Source: CALBPI01 sp038531945 (lineage in GTDB: Bacteria; Pseudomonadota; Gammaproteobacteria; Steroidobacterales; Woeseiaceae). Taken from it: DNA of 64,000 nucleotides. The translations under genes were made by a program, and so were the position numbers. The DNA lies in the NCBI GenBank assembly GCA_038531945.1, contig JBCBBH010000004.1, positions 248,001 through 312,000 on the forward strand, read 5' to 3'. How positions within the stretch are numbered: the stretch's first letter is position 1; the number at the start of each line of letters is the position of its first letter. A model generated the notes under the pieces. The model made no database searches and was not told the origin of the DNA. It saw only the letters and a program-made list of their open reading frames with translations. Positions 24,578 to 32,721 of this stretch are shown here, piece after piece.

Positions 24578-25593
24578 TCGCCGGTTACCTTGACGATCTG
24601 TTTGCCAAGGTTGCCGCCTTTCAACATGCTGATAAAGGCCGATGGCGCGGCTGCCAGGCCTTCAGCAACGGTTTCCTGATAGGTCAACTGACCCGTCTCC
24701 AGCAAACGCTGTGCCTGCGCCGCCCATTTCCCGGCGGCATCAGGATAGTTGCTGACAATAAAGCCCTGCAGCGACACATTGCGCCCAATGAGCTGCGTCA
24801 TCCCGCGAGGACCCGGCGGCATCTGCCCCTGCTCGGCGTTGTAGTCCGCGATCATTCCGCACAGCGCAATCCTGCCGAACACTGCCATATTGGCAAGCGC
24901 CGCCTCGAATTGCGGGCCGCCAACATTCTCGAACAGCACATCGATGCCACGCGGGAAATGCTCGCGCAAAACAGCCCGAACATCGGACTCCTTGCGATAG
25001 TTGAATGCGGCCGAGAAGCCGAGTGTCTCCGTCAGGTGCTGAACTTTTTCATCGCTGCCCGCACTGCCCACAACATGACAGCCCATCGAACGCGCGATCT
25101 GTCCGACGACCGAACCGACCGCCCCTGCCGCCGCATTAACGAACACCGAGTCGCCCGGCTGACAGCGTGCAACCTCAATCAAGCCGACGTAGGCGGTCAT
25201 GCCTGGCATACCCAAAATTCCGAGATGCCAGGACAGCGGCGCCTTCGTCTTTGGAAGCTTGCGCAAGCCCTCGGCGGGCATTGCCGAAAACTCGGTCCAC
25301 GGCAACATGCCGGCGACGAAATTGCCCGGCTCCCAGCCTTCCAAGCGACTCTCGATCACCTCAGCGACACCGCCACTCACTATCGGCTCACCGATCTGGA
25401 ATGGCGGTACGTAACTTTTGACGTCGTTCATGCGACCGCGCATGTACGGATCCACTGACAGGAAGTGATGTCGCAGCAGCAGCTGTCCATCGGCAAGCTG
25501 CGGCATCGGTGCCGATTCAAGTGCGAAGTGCCCTTCCTCGACCCAACCATCGGGCCGACCGACCAACACAATTTGACTCTGCGACTGACTCAT
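24574..25593 (-). CDS. NADP-dependent oxidoreductase, zinc-independent MDR (CurA/LTB4DH type)
   Basis: Cytosolic medium-chain reductase of 339 residues, of the group containing curcumin reductase CurA and leukotriene B4 12-hydroxydehydrogenase; these reduce alpha,beta-unsaturated ketones with NADPH. Diagnostic features are LSVDPYMRGRM near residue 45, LGILGMPGMTAYVGL, the Rossmann loop AAAGAVGSVVGQIAR, FNYRKESDVRAVLREH and a C-terminal LKGGNLGKQIVKV. No zinc ligands are present. The ATG at 25593 has AGGA nine bases upstream and starts MSQSQSQIVL. It is first in the unit curA-like, ggt, typA and is divergent from the TSUP gene by 68 bp. Confidence 0.88.
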   Translation of the reverse strand: MSQSQSQIVLVGRPDGWVEEGHFALESAPMPQLADGQLLLRHHFLSVDPYMRGRMNDVKSYVPPFQIGEPIVSGGVAEVIESRLEGWEPGNFVAGMLPWTEFSAMPAEGLRKLPKTKAPLSWHLGILGMPGMTAYVGLIEVARCQPGDSVFVNAAAGAVGSVVGQIARSMGCHVVGSAGSDEKVQHLTETLGFSAAFNYRKESDVRAVLREHFPRGIDVLFENVGGPQFEAALANMAVFGRIALCGMIADYNAEQGQMPPGPRGMTQLIGRNVSLQGFIVSNYPDAAGKWAAQAQRLLETGQLTYQETVAEGLAAAPSAFISMLKGGNLGKQIVKVTGE

Positions 25594-25661
25594 ATCCAGT
25601 TCCTGCGGTAATTCCAGCGCGCCAGTATACTGCACCGGGTTCGTCAGTTTGGTAGCAAACT

Positions 25662-26462
25662 TTGCTTTCAGCCTCTCTACTTCTACTGCTTGGCGCAGGC
25701 GCGGTTGCCGGCGTGCTGGCGGGTTTGCTTGGAATCGGCGGCGGCATTGTACTGGTACCGGTTTTGCTGTGGTGGCTCACTACCTTGTCCGTGGACGACC
25801 ATTTGCTCCAACACATCGCTGTCGCAACAGCGCTTTCCACGATGGTGTTCACGGCGCCCGCGTCCGCCTACGCGCACTATCGCCGTGAGTCCGTAAGCCT
25901 GGACCGACTTCGTCGGTGGGCGATCCCGGTCATGTTGGGCGCCGCGCTTGGCGCAATCCTTGCGCGCTGGATTCCGGGCACATGGCTTCGCGGCCTGTTT
26001 GCCGTTCTCGCGTTGACCATCGGATTCAGCATGACATTCGGCCGCAAAACGGCATGGCAACCTTCACCCGCCTGGGACCAGCCCGCGCTGGCGAGTGGAA
26101 TCGGCTTTTTATCATCGTGGTTAGGGATTGGCGGGGGCAGTTTTTTCGTGCCGGCGCTTACCCGCTTTGGTCTGCCACTTCGACAGGCCATAGGCACTTC
26201 ATCAGGGCTGGGTTTGGCCATCGCCCTACCTGGCGCTTTAGGTTATGTCCTGGGTGGTTTAACCGTGCCCGATCGCCCAATCGGCACACTGGGCTTCGTC
26301 CATCTGCCGGCGGCTTTGCTTCTTGCTGCCAGCGCAGCTGCTCTGGCACCGCTGGGCGCCCGGCTCGCGCATCGCGTGCCCGTAGCGGCGTTGCGTCGGC
26401 TTTTCGGCGTATTTCTGCTGTTTGTTGGCGTGCGGCTTTTACTTGGCATTCTCAGTGGATAG
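25662..26462 (+). CDS. Sulfite exporter TauE/SafE family membrane protein
   Basis: A 266-residue inner-membrane protein with about eight hydrophobic helices of the TSUP family, whose members move sulfite, sulfoacetate or related anions. The paired family repeats are present: LLGIGGGIVLVPVL near residue 22 and LGIGGGSFFVPALTRFGLP near 152, each preceding a conserved small-residue helix. A TTG start at 25662 is forced, since an in-frame stop lies at 25653-25655 and the first hydrophobic helix begins immediately after. The ribosome-binding site is weak. Neighbours give no hint of substrate. A shorter start inside the first helix would damage the repeat, so I keep TTG. Confidence 0.85.
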   Translation: MLSASLLLLLGAGAVAGVLAGLLGIGGGIVLVPVLLWWLTTLSVDDHLLQHIAVATALSTMVFTAPASAYAHYRRESVSLDRLRRWAIPVMLGAALGAILARWIPGTWLRGLFAVLALTIGFSMTFGRKTAWQPSPAWDQPALASGIGFLSSWLGIGGGSFFVPALTRFGLPLRQAIGTSSGLGLAIALPGALGYVLGGLTVPDRPIGTLGFVHLPAALLLAASAAALAPLGARLAHRVPVAALRRLFGVFLLFVGVRLLLGILSG

Positions 26463-26715
26463 CCCTGTTAGCGTCGGCCGACACTGATAAACTCTGCACA
26501 AGCCGCAAGGGGACAAGCTGCGAGCGTCTACGGTCACACGCAACGTGAAGTGAATGGTCATAAATCCCGGTTGCACGGGGTCCATTGTTTCAGGCGATCC
26601 AGCACTTAACGCGCAAACCGGGGTCAATCACTGTGCATTGTCACACTCTTGTCATGTTTCACCGCCACCGTATCGACCGGTATTTGACGGCATAGGCAGC
26701 TATGAGGGACGCCGT
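26463..26715. other. Intergenic region before the acyltransferase genes
   Basis: These 253 bases separate the TSUP gene from the OlsB-like gene. I saw no RNA gene, clear hairpin terminator or strong promoter. The segment probably holds the promoter of the lipid-related cluster that follows. A GAGGGA ribosome-binding site ends it. Confidence 0.4.
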
Positions 26716-27528
26716 ATGACACTGAATTCCACCAATACTATGGTCCAGCAGCTGGACATTGCGCGGCCATCCGACGCGATGAACGCGGCGGTGGCGCAAC
26801 GGTTGGGGCGCTACAACTTGAGGTTGGCTCGCACCGAAGCGGATGCCCAGGCGCTATACCGATTGCGTTTTGAAGTGTTCAACCTCGAGCTGAACGAAGG
26901 TCTGGCGGCGTCGTACCGCACCGGCCTTGACCAGGATCAACACGATCGGTTTTGTCACCACCTGCTGGTCGAAGACCGCAACAGTGGCGAGGTGGTTGGA
27001 ACCTACCGACTACAGACCTACCCGATGGCCCGACGCGGCCCGGGTTTCTATTCACAAGCGGAGTTCGACTTGAACGCACTCGGCAGCACGGTGTTGGATC
27101 AGGCGGTCGAGCTTGGCCGTGCGTGCATCGATGAGAAGCACCGTAACTCCCGCGTTCTTTTTCTGCTTTGGCGCGGACTCGCGGCGTATATGGTTGCCAG
27201 CGACAAGCGCTACTTTTTCGGATGTTGCTCACTCACCAGTACCTGCGGCGCCGACGGTCACACGCTGTTCGCGAAGTTGATCGAAGACGGACACATCAGC
27301 GACCGGTTCAAAGCACCGGTCCAATCGGCGTACCGCTGTCCACGCGATGGTGCAGCCGACAGGACAATTGAAGTTCCCAAGCTGATGCAACTTTACCTGA
27401 GCTACGGCGCCACGATCGTCAGCGAGCCGGCGATGGATCGAGAATTCAAGACGATTGACTACCTCGCACTGTTCGATATGAACGGGTTGAGCGACGGGCA
27501 GCGCGAGGTGTTTCTGGCGCAACGCTAG
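26716..27528 (+). CDS. OlsB-like GNAT N-acyltransferase
   Basis: A 270-residue protein of the hemolysin/OlsB branch of GNAT transferases. OlsB adds a 3-hydroxyacyl chain from acyl-ACP to the alpha-amine of ornithine, giving lyso-ornithine lipid. Features include LRLARTEADAQALYRLRFEVF near residue 35 (typical opening: ALYRLRFEVF), DQDQHDRFCHHLLV, GEVVGTYRL, GRACIDEKHR and FFGCCSLTSTCG. The C-terminus has the YLALFDM segment. The ATG at 26716 follows GAGGGA seven bases upstream. The next gene, 16 bp on, is a PlsC-type acyltransferase, as expected for OlsB-OlsA. Acyl transfer to another amino acid such as glycine, glutamine or serine is also possible. Confidence 0.85.
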   Translation: MTLNSTNTMVQQLDIARPSDAMNAAVAQRLGRYNLRLARTEADAQALYRLRFEVFNLELNEGLAASYRTGLDQDQHDRFCHHLLVEDRNSGEVVGTYRLQTYPMARRGPGFYSQAEFDLNALGSTVLDQAVELGRACIDEKHRNSRVLFLLWRGLAAYMVASDKRYFFGCCSLTSTCGADGHTLFAKLIEDGHISDRFKAPVQSAYRCPRDGAADRTIEVPKLMQLYLSYGATIVSEPAMDREFKTIDYLALFDMNGLSDGQREVFLAQR

Positions 27529-27544
27529 AGACGGACGATACGCT

Positions 27545-28435
27545 TTGAATCGCTCAGAACACACGGTTTCACTCTGGCGTCGATGGGTCGCGCTATGGCG
27601 CTTACTCAGCCTTGTCGCTGTGACGCTGATGGTTGCCCTATCTCTAGCAGCGGGCCGCGTCGTATTGTCCCCGTGGTCCGAACAAAAACGGCGCTGGCGA
27701 ATCCGCCACTTCCATGCATGGTCGCGCGCATCTGTGTATTTGATCGGCGGACGCACGCAGTGGCATGGCGTACCGCCAGAGCGGCCATTCTTCATGGCGA
27801 GCAACCACTTGAGTTATCTCGATATCGTTGTTCTGGCGCAACGACTTCCCGCTGTATTTGTGTCTAAAGCGGACGTCAAACATTGGCCTGTCATCGGTTG
27901 GCTGACCCGGCTTGCGGATACTCTGTATATCAATCGTGAACGACGCCGCGACATCCCGCGCGCCAATACAACCATCCGCGAAGCGCTGCAGCGCGGGGAC
28001 GGCGTCGTCCTCTTTCCGGAAGGGACCAGTTCTGAGTCGGATTTTGTTCTGCCAGTGCGCCCCCCGCTGCTCGAAGTCGCGGCATCCGAATCCTATCCGG
28101 TTTATCTCGCAGCGGTGTATTTCGAGACGCAACCTGGTGACCCGCATGCACATCGCGCCATTTGTTATTACGGAGATATGTCTTTTGGCCCACACGTGTG
28201 GCGCCTGCTCCATTTGAAGGGGTTCACCGCGACCGTCCGCTTTGCGGATGAACCGGTGGCTTCCTCCGATCGTAAACATCTTGCCGAACAGGTACGGCAA
28301 GGCATTCATTCGCTACAGACACTGAACTTCCCGGCGACGCAGAGCTCGAAGCCGAACGCGACCAACAATCACAAACGACAAAACGACCACTTGCAAAATG
28401 AACATAGAACCCCTCTTGAGCGCGCTGTGCGCTGA
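27545..28435 (+). CDS. PlsC/OlsA-like 1-acyltransferase
   Basis: Membrane-associated acyltransferase of 296 residues of the 1-acylglycerol-3-phosphate acyltransferase family. A hydrophobic helix spans about 19-41. The catalytic HX4D motif is NHLSYLD (H88 and D93) and the substrate motif is FPEGTSSE (157-164). In ornithine-lipid synthesis the OlsA homologue adds the second acyl chain to lyso-ornithine lipid; its position after an OlsB-like gene supports this over general phospholipid synthesis. The start is TTG at 27545 with a GACGGACG sequence upstream; no in-frame ATG lies near the first helix. The 3' end overlaps the DinB-like gene by 38 bp. Confidence 0.85.
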   Translation: MNRSEHTVSLWRRWVALWRLLSLVAVTLMVALSLAAGRVVLSPWSEQKRRWRIRHFHAWSRASVYLIGGRTQWHGVPPERPFFMASNHLSYLDIVVLAQRLPAVFVSKADVKHWPVIGWLTRLADTLYINRERRRDIPRANTTIREALQRGDGVVLFPEGTSSESDFVLPVRPPLLEVAASESYPVYLAAVYFETQPGDPHAHRAICYYGDMSFGPHVWRLLHLKGFTATVRFADEPVASSDRKHLAEQVRQGIHSLQTLNFPATQSSKPNATNNHKRQNDHLQNEHRTPLERAVR

Positions 28436-28922
28436 CAACATCAGCGCGCTTACGCGCCTGCGCGCCGTTATCGCTCAATTGAACGCGGCGCAGTACACCG
28501 CGTCCGTCACCCCCTGCGACAGCGGCATCGGTGCACACGTGCGCCATATTCTTGACCATTACGATGCGTTGTGGACTGGGATGGAGTCAGGACATATCAA
28601 TTACGATGTCCGCGAGCGCGATCACGGCACCGAAGTGGATCGCGATACCGCAGCGCGACGTATCGACGAACAAATCGACCGGCTAACCGCACTTGCCGAC
28701 CGACCTCTGCGCGATACGCTGACAGTTTGCATGGACTGCGGTTCGCAACAGAGTACCGAGATCGCAGCGCCGACCTCACTGGTCCGGGAACTCCAGTTTT
28801 TGGTGAGTCATACGGTTCATCACGACGCCCTGATCGCCGCTGCAGCAAAACAGTTGTCGGTGATTATTTCAGCTGACTTTGGGATCGCTCCCTCTACGCT
28901 TCGACACGCCACTGCAAATTGA
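28398..28922 (+). CDS. DinB-like family protein
   Basis: A 174-residue protein with the four-helix-bundle DinB/YfiT fold, a family of metal-binding proteins that includes thiol-dependent transferases and hydrolases. Conserved histidines occur in GAHVRHILDHYDAL (H47, H50, H54) and SHTVHHDALI (H138, H141, H142). INYDVRERD matches a subfamily common in Bacteroidota and Gammaproteobacteria whose role is unknown. The ATG at 28398 overlaps the upstream acyltransferase by 38 bp, and its stop overlaps the next start by one base (TGATG), so it is embedded in the lipid-related operon. A connection with lipid chemistry is inferred only from position. Confidence 0.75.
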   Translation: MNIEPLLSALCADNISALTRLRAVIAQLNAAQYTASVTPCDSGIGAHVRHILDHYDALWTGMESGHINYDVRERDHGTEVDRDTAARRIDEQIDRLTALADRPLRDTLTVCMDCGSQQSTEIAAPTSLVRELQFLVSHTVHHDALIAAAAKQLSVIISADFGIAPSTLRHATAN

Positions 28923-31468
28923 TGTCCGGCATGCGCCGGGGGTTGTGGATTTGGCTGGTCATTTTGGTTGCCTCGAATGTGTGGCGGTTCGCCGCTGTGC
29001 AATCGCCACAGCTTGACGACGGACAGTATGCCGTCGAAGTCGCGGAGCTCAACGGGAACAGCCAAACCGGCCGAAGCATAAAGATTGCGATCAGAGCATT
29101 CGGCAATGCCGATAACGACCCTGTCCTTCTGTTGCACGGCACGCCCATGCCGTCGCCGGCCATGATTCGTTTGGCCGAACTCCTCGACGACCACTACTAC
29201 GTACTAGTGCCAGATCTACCGGGGTTCGGACGGTCAACTCTATCCCTACAGGATTACTCAAGTATCACTCATGGACACTACGCTCGCGAGTTACTGGATG
29301 CGTTGGCCATTCCTGCCGCACATGTGATCGGCTACAGCCAGGGCGGCGCGCCTGCGATCGTGTTGGCGAGCGAATACCCGGAACGCGTCACCAGCTTAAC
29401 TCTGCTGGCTGCGATTGGCGTTCAGGAACTCGAGTTGTTCGGCAACTACACGGCCAACCACGCGGTGTATGCCGGACAACTCGCACTGGTCACAGCGGCG
29501 CAGTGGTTGCTGCCGCATTTTGGTTATCTCGATGACGCCATTCTCGGCAAAGGCTACGCACGCAACCTGACCGATACCGACCAACGAGTCTTACGCCCGA
29601 TGCTCCGCCGCATCCTCTCACCGACCCTGATTGTTCACGGAACCAACGATGGCCTGGTGCCTTTTGAAGCAGCGCAGGAGCACCACCGTCTGGTACCGCA
29701 AAGCACGTTAGCGCCGCTCGATGCGGGACACGAAATCGGTTACGGCACTCCGGAACTTGCCATGCCCGCGTTGAACGCATTTCTGGCGGACGTGGCGACC
29801 GGACGCGCAGCAACTCGCGACACGGCTAGCGAGTCTCGACGTGCTGCCGCCGACCTTCCTTATCGTGCAACCGACCGCTCCCCGCTCACTGGCGGCGCGC
29901 TCGTCGTATTGCTACTCGCGATTGTGGTTGCAGCGTATGTCAGCGAGGACCTCACGTGTATCGCGTCCGGATTGATGGTCGCTCAGGGAATTGTCTCGCT
30001 ACCCATGGCAATCGGTGCATGTCTCGTGGGCCTGTTCACGAGTGACATGGCACTGTTTTTTGTGGGTCGATGGTTCGGGGCTCCTGCACTCAAGCGGATG
30101 ATTAGTGAACCCGCCAAGGAACGGGCGACCAAGTGGCTGCAGACTCGCGGGCCGCTCGTCATTATTCTCAGCCGGTTCACGCCTGGCACGCGTTTGCCGA
30201 CCTATCTCGTTGCGGGCGCACTGAAAATGCCGACGTTGCTTTTCACGGCCTACTTCGCCATAGCAACCGCAATCTGGACGCCAATACTGGTAACACTCGC
30301 TGCGACCTATGGCGCCGCGGCCGAGCGATGGTTCAACAATTACGCGGGAGCCGCGATCTGGTTTTTTCTCGGCGGTGTTGTCCTGCTTTGGTTTCTCATC
30401 CGTGTCGTTCCGCCATTGTTCACGTGGCGCGGACGTCGACTGGCCCTCGGGTCATGGCGTCGCATGACACGTTTCGAATATTGGCCTCGATGGGCGCTCT
30501 ATGCGCCGGTGATCCTGTTCAACATTGCGCTTGCTATCCGCTACCGCTCTCTGACTGCGTTCGCGCTGGCGAATCCGGCAATGCCGCTGAGTGGCGTGAC
30601 CGGCGAATCCAAATCGGCCATTCTGAGTGCTCTGGCACCGTCAGGACGGGTAGCGCCATTCATCACAATCACTACGCGGTCTGCGACTGAGGCAACCGAA
30701 CAGGTCGATCAATGGCTCAGTGAATCAGGAAATCGCTATCCTGTGGTGATGAAACCGGATGTCGGCGAGCGCGGTCGCGATGTTCGTATTATCCACAATG
30801 CGGATGAGGTTGCGCGCTACACTACTAGCGCCACTGATACCGTGATCGCACAGGCAATGGCCGGAGGCGATGAGTTTGGTGTTTTGTACCGCCGTTACCC
30901 GAACAGAAGCGAGGGCGACATTACGTCGATTGCACACAAGGGAAACACGTTAGTTACGGGCAATGGACACTCCAGCCTTGAGACATTGATTCTCGAAGAT
31001 GATCGTGCCGTGAATATGGCACCGTACTTTCTCGAAGCACATGCCGCCGAGCTCAATGAAGTCCCCGCGAGCGGGCAGAAAATCCGACTAAATCACATCG
31101 GGACTCATAGCCGCGGGAGTATTTTCACCGACGAGTGTGCATTGGCATCGGAAGCCCTAAGACAAACACTGGATCAGATCACCAGCCATTTCGAAGGATT
31201 CCATCTCGGCCGTTTCGACCTGTTCGCTCCGGATCGAAGTGCGTTGCACGATGGCCATTCACTGATGATTGTCGAACTCAACGGCCTAACATCAGAACCC
31301 GCACATATCTACCAGCCAGGCGGCTCTCTGTTTGCCGGAATTCGCGCTGTATGTCGACACTGGCATGACGCCTGGATCATCGGTGATCAGCTTCGCAAGC
31401 GTGGTGCCAGGCCGCCCGGCGCCCTTCGAATGGTTCGGGAGTTACGCGCATTGTGGCGCTCCCGGTAG
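28922..31468 (+). CDS. Alpha/beta hydrolase-VTT(DedA)-ATP-grasp fusion protein
   Basis: An 848-residue three-part membrane protein. After a signal-anchor-like helix (8-25), residues 60-292 form an alpha/beta hydrolase with LLLHGTP, GYSQGGAP (Ser139 nucleophile), HGTNDGLVP (Asp243) and GHEIGYG (His270). Residues 325-500 carry five or six hydrophobic helices and the DedA/VTT motif SRFTPGTRLPTYLVAG (417-432); VTT proteins are known or proposed lipid scramblases. From about 560 onwards the sequence resembles ATP-grasp enzymes: YPVVMKPDVGERGRDV (Lys611, glycine-rich loop) and LMIVELNGLTSEPAHIYQPG (Glu786/Asn788 metal site). ATP-grasp enzymes join a carboxylate to an amine or thiol. The ATG at 28922 overlaps the DinB-like stop by one base. 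A role in aminolipid modification and movement is inferred. Confidence 0.8.
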   Translation: MSGMRRGLWIWLVILVASNVWRFAAVQSPQLDDGQYAVEVAELNGNSQTGRSIKIAIRAFGNADNDPVLLLHGTPMPSPAMIRLAELLDDHYYVLVPDLPGFGRSTLSLQDYSSITHGHYARELLDALAIPAAHVIGYSQGGAPAIVLASEYPERVTSLTLLAAIGVQELELFGNYTANHAVYAGQLALVTAAQWLLPHFGYLDDAILGKGYARNLTDTDQRVLRPMLRRILSPTLIVHGTNDGLVPFEAAQEHHRLVPQSTLAPLDAGHEIGYGTPELAMPALNAFLADVATGRAATRDTASESRRAAADLPYRATDRSPLTGGALVVLLLAIVVAAYVSEDLTCIASGLMVAQGIVSLPMAIGACLVGLFTSDMALFFVGRWFGAPALKRMISEPAKERATKWLQTRGPLVIILSRFTPGTRLPTYLVAGALKMPTLLFTAYFAIATAIWTPILVTLAATYGAAAERWFNNYAGAAIWFFLGGVVLLWFLIRVVPPLFTWRGRRLALGSWRRMTRFEYWPRWALYAPVILFNIALAIRYRSLTAFALANPAMPLSGVTGESKSAILSALAPSGRVAPFITITTRSATEATEQVDQWLSESGNRYPVVMKPDVGERGRDVRIIHNADEVARYTTSATDTVIAQAMAGGDEFGVLYRRYPNRSEGDITSIAHKGNTLVTGNGHSSLETLILEDDRAVNMAPYFLEAHAAELNEVPASGQKIRLNHIGTHSRGSIFTDECALASEALRQTLDQITSHFEGFHLGRFDLFAPDRSALHDGHSLMIVELNGLTSEPAHIYQPGGSLFAGIRAVCRHWHDAWIIGDQLRKRGARPPGALRMVRELRALWRSR

Positions 31469-31492
31469 CGGGCTTTCTGCTACCATCGCCGA

Positions 31493-32326
31493 ATGTTGAG
31501 ATCGTTTTGCTTGGCTGCGGTTCTGTGTGTTGGTAACGCGCACGCTGACGCGACGGTTGTTTCTTTGCTGGATGAGTATCAAAGAGCGTCGGGAGTGCCC
31601 GTCGGCGGACTCGATGAAGACACGCTCGCTCGCTTGGCGACCGGCGAAGTGGTGTACAGAAAAGTCTCTGTCGCAACGCCTTCTGCCAAAGGTGATTCCA
31701 CTTCACTTCGCGTCATCGGCTATCGCGTCATCCGCGAACCACGTGAGCCGCTTTGGTTGGCCGCACTTGCATTCGATGCTGGATACAACGCGCGGCTCAC
31801 AGAAAAGCTCGTGGAAACCAACGAAGCGGGTGGCGGCGACTGGTACCAGCACCTGGATATGCCATGGCCACTAAAAGACCGCCATTGGCTTATCCGCACC
31901 GAGAAGAGCGCACAACTCGCGGCTTCCAGTGCAGGACGACTGTGGGAGCATCAATGGTCGCTGGTTCCCGATGCGCACGACCGAATCCTGGATCTCTTTG
32001 TAGATGGTCCGATCGGGCAAGTCACCGAACAACAGGCGGCAAAGTCTGTCGAGCTACCACTGAATAATGGCGCATGGGTGATGGGTCAGTTAGAGGCGAC
32101 TCGAACACTCGTTGTGGTGCACGCAACGGTCGATCTGGGGGGTATTGTGCCCGACAGCCTGGTCGCCCGTCAGACCCGCAAAAACCTGATCCGTATGTTG
32201 GGAAAAATTGAAAAAGACGCGCCTGATGCGTGGACGAACTACAACGATCAGTACCTGATCTACCGCGGCGATGGGTCCCTAATCGTTCCTCGCACTTCGG
32301 GCGAACCGGTTACCGGCGCCGACTGA
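31493..32326 (+). CDS. Exported START-domain-like protein
   Basis: A 277-residue secreted protein with a short signal sequence ending near AHA-D at residue 18-19. The body resembles START/SRPBCC lipid-binding folds: DWYQHLDMPWPLKDRHWLIR recalls the PWPVSDRDFV segment typical of START domains, followed by HQWSLVP and LPLNNGAWVMGQLEATRT. Such domains hold a hydrophobic ligand, usually a lipid, in a deep cavity. It starts 24 bp after the hydrolase-VTT-ATP-grasp fusion. A periplasmic lipid-carrier role for the products of that operon is plausible but unproven. The start is ATG 31493. No catalytic residues can be identified. Confidence 0.65.
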   Translation: MLRSFCLAAVLCVGNAHADATVVSLLDEYQRASGVPVGGLDEDTLARLATGEVVYRKVSVATPSAKGDSTSLRVIGYRVIREPREPLWLAALAFDAGYNARLTEKLVETNEAGGGDWYQHLDMPWPLKDRHWLIRTEKSAQLAASSAGRLWEHQWSLVPDAHDRILDLFVDGPIGQVTEQQAAKSVELPLNNGAWVMGQLEATRTLVVVHATVDLGGIVPDSLVARQTRKNLIRMLGKIEKDAPDAWTNYNDQYLIYRGDGSLIVPRTSGEPVTGAD

Positions 32327-32346
32327 CCATCGGTTGAATCTAGCGT

Positions 32347-32721
32347 ATGGCGAATAAGATCCCTATTGAACGCGTGGCGAACAATCTCGGCATTGGACGC
32401 CTGGAACGTCATATTTTTCTGTGCGTTGACCCCGAGAAACCGAAATGTTGCGACCTGGAACAAGGCCGTGAGTCGTGGCAGTTCCTGAAACAGCGGTTGC
32501 GCGAACTGGGGCTCGATACCAGCGCCAAAGTGTTCCGCTCGAAAGCCGGCTGCCTCAGGATTTGCCAGCAGGGTCCGATTGCCGTGGTCTATCCGGAAGG
32601 CACCTGGTATCGCCACTGTACGCCAGAGGCGCTCGAACGAATCATTCAATCGCATCTGATCGATGGTATCCCGGTGGATGACCTCATCATCGCGACCGGT
32701 CCGCTGACTGCCGACGTTTAG
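32347..32721 (+). CDS. Thioredoxin-like (2Fe-2S) ferredoxin
   Basis: A 124-residue protein of the thioredoxin-like 2Fe-2S family. Cysteines occur as C26 (FLCVDPEKPKCC with C34 and C35), C69 and C73 (AGCLRICQQGP), followed by AVVYPEGTWYRHC. This spacing and the VVYPEGTWY segment match small cyanobacterial-type and proteobacterial ferredoxins related to the NuoE fold. It would carry one electron at a time for an unidentified partner. The ATG lies 20 bp after the START-like gene, so it may belong to the same transcription unit. Its 3' end overlaps the convergent membrane-protein gene by 4 bp. Confidence 0.83.
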   Translation: MANKIPIERVANNLGIGRLERHIFLCVDPEKPKCCDLEQGRESWQFLKQRLRELGLDTSAKVFRSKAGCLRICQQGPIAVVYPEGTWYRHCTPEALERIIQSHLIDGIPVDDLIIATGPLTADV

